From assembly GCA_035515055.1 (NCBI GenBank), contig DATJBV010000018.1, forward strand, positions 1 through 15,411: a DNA stretch of 15,411 nucleotides. Reading direction: 5' to 3'. Made by a program: the position numbers and the translations under genes. Every line of letters begins with the position of its first letter. Position 1 is the stretch's first letter. The notes beneath the pieces are model-generated. The model saw nothing but the letters and a program-made list of their open reading frames with translations, was not told the DNA's origin and made no database searches. Below, in pieces: positions 13,955-15,411 of the stretch. The stretch comes from Pollutimonas sp035515055 (GTDB lineage: Bacteria > Pseudomonadota > Gammaproteobacteria > Burkholderiales > Burkholderiaceae_B).

Positions 13955-15046
13955 ATGAAACGACGTGAATTCATAAAGTCTGCGGGACTCATTGCAGGCG
14001 CGGGGGCGATCGGAGGCTTTCCTTTCATCGCATCGGCAAAAAACAAAATATCATTCAAGTTCGACACGTATATCTCTGAAACCGCCGGCCCTTCAGGGCT
14101 GGACCAATGGTTTCTGAGCGAACTCGAAAAACGCTCGAACGGTGTCGTAAACGTACGGCGTTATTGGGCGGCATCGCTGAACAAAGTAGGCGAGCATTTG
14201 TCCGCGGTGCGCGACAAGACGTCCGAGATGTCGCTGATTTCTCCCGGATACTATCAGGCCGACCTGCCCGTAACGCGCGGGCTGGAATGGTATTACAAGA
14301 TGCAGCGCGCCGATGCCTTGCAGTTGGTCTGCCGTGATGTCTACGAGCAATTCCAGCCCTTGCGCGACGAATGGGAAAAGCGCCATCGCGCCAAGGTCAT
14401 GTATTGGACCAACTGGAATTACGCGCCCTTCATCACCCGCAAGCCTATTAATTCACTCGAAGATTTCAAGGGGCTGCGTATACGCGGCTATGGCGTGGCG
14501 ACCGACGTCATCGAACGTCTAGGCGGAACGGCTGTCCCCATGGCCGCTCCCGAGGTCTATACCGCCCTCGAACGCGGGGTGCTGGACGGCGTCTACGGTT
14601 TCGACTTCATTACCGCAGTCGCTTACAAGCTGCATGAAATCGCACCGCACTTCACCGATATCGGCGATGGTCCGCACGCGCCTTCAGCCACGGTGATCAA
14701 CACCGACGTATGGAATTCGTTCCCGTCCGATATCCAGGCAATCTGCAACGATATCGTTGGCGAGATCTATGCCGGTAAATATACCGAGATCATGGGCGGC
14801 CTGAATCAGAAATATGTGGACAAGGCGAAGGCGGAAGGTGTGAAGTTCAACCGGCTTTCCGATGACCAGAAGAAAGCGGCAACGGAGATCGTTCAGCCCG
14901 CGCAAGTGAAGAAGTGGGAAAGCGAGGTTGCGAAACCCGCCGGGATAGACGGCACGCAAATGCAAAAGCTGGTTGATGCCGCCATTGCCAAACACGACTC
15001 CTCCGGCACCTTGAAGCGGCCGTCCGAGCTTGCGCTAGGCGTCTGA
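13955..15046 (+). CDS. dctP: TRAP transporter periplasmic receptor (DctP family), Tat-type signal
   Basis: 363 residues. The N-terminus MKRREFIKSAGLIAGAGAIG carries a twin-arginine motif (RREFIK) and a mild hydrophobic stretch up to about IASA at 25-28. Export of the folded protein by Tat is therefore likely. The DctP-family body shows SLEDFKGLRIRGYG (167-180), in which Arg177 corresponds to the conserved arginine that binds the ligand carboxylate, and PEVYTALERGVLDGVYGF (199-216). It binds an organic acid in the periplasm and delivers it to the DctQM permease. GGAGGAG sits just before the ATG. The ligase gene ends 68 bases upstream; the DctQ gene starts 70 bases downstream behind a hairpin. 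The symbol is a family name; the ligand is unknown. Confidence 0.94.
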   Translation: MKRREFIKSAGLIAGAGAIGGFPFIASAKNKISFKFDTYISETAGPSGLDQWFLSELEKRSNGVVNVRRYWAASLNKVGEHLSAVRDKTSEMSLISPGYYQADLPVTRGLEWYYKMQRADALQLVCRDVYEQFQPLRDEWEKRHRAKVMYWTNWNYAPFITRKPINSLEDFKGLRIRGYGVATDVIERLGGTAVPMAAPEVYTALERGVLDGVYGFDFITAVAYKLHEIAPHFTDIGDGPHAPSATVINTDVWNSFPSDIQAICNDIVGEIYAGKYTEIMGGLNQKYVDKAKAEGVKFNRLSDDQKKAATEIVQPAQVKKWESEVAKPAGIDGTQMQKLVDAAIAKHDSSGTLKRPSELALGV

Positions 15047-15072
15047 TCCCCGGGTTGCCAACGTAATCGTAT

Positions 15073-15098
15073 AACCGCGTCCTCCGGGGCGCGGTTTT
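15073..15098 (+). terminator. Attenuating hairpin between DctP and DctQ genes
   Basis: A 10-base stem (15073-15082 with 15087-15096, one G-T wobble) around a TCCG loop, with the T-run TTTT at 15095-15098. It fits an intrinsic terminator. Since the DctQ gene follows at once and has no clear promoter, it probably acts as a partial terminator, giving more receptor than permease mRNA. Confidence 0.65.
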
Positions 15099-15116
15099 CC
15101 CGACTTCGGAGTCCTA

Positions 15117-15411
15117 ATGAAGCGCCTCGAAAGCTTGTTCAATACCTTGTCCAACTGGTTTGGCATCCTCGCCCTGGCATGCCTGCTGTTTCTTATGTTT
15201 GGCACCACGGTAGATGTGGCCGTTCGCGCCATTACCGGCCGCGCCATATCGGGTGTGTTTGAAATGGCCGAACTCAGCATGGTGCTGCTGGTATTCCTGG
15301 GGCTAGGCTGGACGAAACGCGATAACGCGCATATTCGTGTGACGATTCTGCTGGAAAAAGTCCCGCGGCATGTTCGCCGTATCCTCGAAACGGTGTCGTG
15401 GGGCATGGCGG
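15117..15411 (+). CDS. dctQ: TRAP transporter small permease (DctQ family), cut by window edge
   Basis: 98 codons are visible before the right edge. The start MKRLESLFNTLSNWFG is followed by a first membrane segment (about 14-33). Then comes the DctQ hallmark region DVAVRAITGRAISGVFEMAE (33-52) with a second segment, MVLLVFLGLGW (54-64), and KRDNAHIRVTILLEKVP (66-82). Full DctQ proteins have about 160-180 residues and four membrane segments, so nearly half is missing. GGAG lies 5-6 bases before the ATG at 15117. It should pair with a large DctM permease expected beyond the window. Confidence 0.9.
   Translation, partial: MKRLESLFNTLSNWFGILALACLLFLMFGTTVDVAVRAITGRAISGVFEMAELSMVLLVFLGLGWTKRDNAHIRVTILLEKVPRHVRRILETVSWGMA

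Overview
The window looks like a chromosomal segment of a GC-rich beta-proteobacterium, most likely of the Alcaligenaceae (Bordetella/Achromobacter type). The reasons are a Bug/TctC-type solute receptor, dense unidirectional catabolic operons, many one-component regulators, and the mix of IclR, LysR, MerR and LuxR families. The taxon is inferred from gene content only. I found no rRNA, tRNA, CRISPR, insertion sequence or phage gene. No gene-free stretch exceeds about 215 bases.

Layout. Left part (1-3091): a minus-strand operon encodes an acyl-CoA dehydrogenase followed by an acyl-CoA ligase that is cut by the window edge; their ends overlap by four bases and the ligase starts with TTG. They diverge from an IclR-family regulator, and the shared intergenic region holds a perfect GTTCCG-N5-CGGAAC operator-like dyad. 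Middle-left (3139-8087): an ABC exporter half-transporter (minus) diverges from a HypT-like LysR regulator (plus). Next come a Bug-type periplasmic receptor and an AstE/aspartoacylase-like zinc hydrolase. The LysR-Bug gap carries a striking nested palindrome. Centre (8089-10490): a MerR regulator with an unusual C-terminal Cys/His segment diverges from a secreted fasciclin-domain protein. That gene ends in a strong intrinsic terminator and is followed by a short MscS-type channel gene. Right part (10524-15411): a PAS-LuxR regulator (minus) diverges from a thiolase - acyl-CoA ligase - TRAP DctP - TRAP DctQ series, which runs off the right edge. ACGTAC-type dyads lie in the shared promoter region.

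How the genes may work together (inference). Two carboxylate-catabolism modules flank the window, each with its own regulator: dehydrogenase plus ligase under IclR, and thiolase plus ligase plus TRAP uptake under PAS-LuxR. In the second, the TRAP system would import an organic acid, the ligase would activate it to a CoA thioester and the thiolase would cleave it. The Bug receptor plus deacylase could handle an N-acylated or amide-type substrate, with LysR control. The MerR-fasciclin pair seems a separate surface or stress function.

I did not find an obviously new multi-gene defence or mobile system. The most notable signals are regulatory: the interleaved hairpins before the Bug gene, the inverted repeats around the MerR/fasciclin promoters, and the LuxR dyads. 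Two protein-level oddities also stand out: a dehydrogenase without a glutamate at either usual catalytic position, and a MerR protein with a CxCxxH motif.
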